From contig JASBTI010000044.1 in assembly GCA_030148505.1 (NCBI GenBank), positions 1 through 64,000 of the forward strand: a stretch of DNA of 64,000 nt, in the 5' to 3' direction. Below, piece by piece: positions 63,323-64,000 of this stretch. Position numbers and translations under genes: made by a program. The stretch is from Rhodanobacter sp. (GTDB lineage: Bacteria; Pseudomonadota; Gammaproteobacteria; Xanthomonadales; Rhodanobacteraceae). Below the pieces are notes generated by a model, which saw only the letters and a list, made by a program, of their open reading frames with translations, was not told the origin of the DNA and ran no database searches. Position 1 is the stretch's first letter; each line of letters starts with the position of its first letter.

Positions 63323-63526
63323 TCAGCGGTCACCGGTCTCGCTGGGAACCTGATCTTGCTCGTGCTCGCCCTTGATTCGCTGATAGATTTCTTCGCGATG
63401 CACGGATACGGTCTTTGGTGCGTTGATGCCGATGCGCACCTGATTTCCCTTTACGCCAAGAACAGTGACGGTCACCTCGTCACCGATCATCAGGGTCTCA
63501 CCGACCCTGCGGGTCAGAATCAACAT
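63323..63526 (-). CDS. csrA: Carbon storage regulator CsrA
   Basis: A 67-residue RNA-binding regulator that binds GGA motifs in mRNA leaders. It reads [20 protein letters not shown] and then [10 protein letters not shown], with the RNA-contact residues Leu4, Arg6 and Arg44 preserved in the usual places. ATG 63526 follows GGAG. It lies between alaS and tRNA-Ser, the conserved gammaproteobacterial arrangement. Confidence 0.96.
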   Translation of the reverse strand: MLILTRRVGETLMIGDEVTVTVLGVKGNQVRIGINAPKTVSVHREEIYQRIKGEHEQDQVPSETGDR

Positions 63527-63799
63527 AATTGCTACTCCATAAAAGCTGTTGGTCACAGGCCTGTAAATTGATGGCGCCTCACCCCTGAGCATCCACCTTT
63601 TCGCAGTTCGACGATTGATCCATCGAAGGCCCTACCGCCTTCCCGGCTCACAGCCAAAACACCTCCTGAGCGTCCTGACTGGCGACGCCACCGTTCCTGG
63701 AGGCGCCGACATTGTGCCGATACTAGCCGAGCGCGATTGCGATGTGCAATCCGCGCGGATGGTCATGAATGAAACCTTTCACACCATACTTTCGCGTAC
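63527..63799. promoter_or_regulatory. csrA leader and promoter region
   Basis: A 273-bp gap between alaS and csrA. csrA usually has several promoters here and self-regulates through GGA sites; the ribosome site GGAG could be one such site. I do not assign individual promoters. Confidence 0.4.
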
Positions 63800-64000
63800 T
63801 TAGTGGCTCGAAACCCAGTCCGCCAGCGTCGCCAGGATTCTCGGCAGCTGCGGCGCATCCGCCCCGCCGCCCTGAGCCATATCGGGCCGGCCACCGCCTT
63901 TGCCGTCGATCTGGGCAGCCACATGCGCCACCACGCTGCCTGCTTTGACCCGCTGCAGCGCCTTGCCGTGCACGCCGGCGATCAACGATACACGACCATC
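63800..64000 (-). CDS. alaS: Alanyl-tRNA synthetase, C-terminal end only
   Basis: The last 66 residues of AlaRS run off the right edge of the window: [12 protein letters not shown], then [20 protein letters not shown] and PDMAQGGG, ending in a DWVSSH tail. The motif [14 protein letters not shown] is the signature of the DHHA1 C-Ala domain. Confidence 0.95.
   Translation of the reverse strand, partial: DGRVSLIAGVHGKALQRVKAGSVVAHVAAQIDGKGGGRPDMAQGGGADAPQLPRILATLADWVSSH

Overview
The window looks like a chromosomal segment of a high-GC gammaproteobacterium of the Xanthomonadales, most likely Rhodanobacteraceae (Rhodanobacter/Dyella-like). The grounds are gene content and order (leuS-lptE-holA-nadD, fimT-pilVWXY1E, csrA beside tRNA-Ser and alaS), protein sequence style, and the repeat families in the gaps. 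The genus is an inference.

Layout. (1) 1-1465: the start of an IS1182-type transposase, then two integron gene cassettes read on the minus strand (a frameshifted membrane protein and a DUF1801 protein), each followed by an attC site, with no integrase gene in view. (2) 1560-2230: non-coding repeat-rich DNA with a REP element. (3) 2399-7357: minus-strand operon leuS-lptE-holA-nadD. (4) 7558-11132: a Pqi-type lipid-transport operon, pqiA in two parts plus pqiB and pqiC. (5) 11280-16076: thioredoxin-TPR protein CnoX, a DUF4442 protein, a DUF502 membrane protein and an M13 metallopeptidase lipoprotein. (6) 16730-23818: type IV pilus minor pilin operon fimT-pilV-pilW-pilX-pilY1-small protein-pilE. 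(7) 23894-33068: rapA, rhomboid protease, NlpC/P60 peptidase, yggS, M20 peptidase, a helix-hairpin-helix ORF, a SET protein, a GNAT acetyltransferase and a membrane protein. (8) 33065-42187: M1-like peptidase, then a two-component system directly upstream of an outer-membrane factor, a DevABC-like ABC exporter and its membrane fusion protein. (9) 42274-45129: alpha/beta hydrolase, a paired SMR/EamA-like transporter and a DegT-family aminotransferase.

(10) 45195-45962: three 256-bp tandem repeats, each carrying a piece of the tRNA-Ser 3' end. (11) 46009-63174: a 17-kb integrative mobilizable element in the 3' end of tRNA-Ser(GCU), bounded by identical 22-bp direct repeats. It has a tyrosine integrase beside the tRNA, a decayed second integrase, a third large tyrosine recombinase, a MOBQ relaxase without its own type IV secretion genes, and cargo. 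The cargo most worth attention is a two-gene unit of an NdpA/YejK-like nucleoid protein with a stand-alone RelA/SpoT alarmone-synthetase-domain protein. Others are a possible PD-(D/E)XK nuclease-like protein, an XRE regulator with an unknown 336-aa protein, and a DUF3606/winged-helix protein. (12) 63158-64000: tRNA-Ser, csrA and the 3' end of alaS.

The core regions behave as ordinary housekeeping operons with ATGA-type overlaps. The accessory material lies in the cassette array at the left edge and in the tRNA-Ser element.
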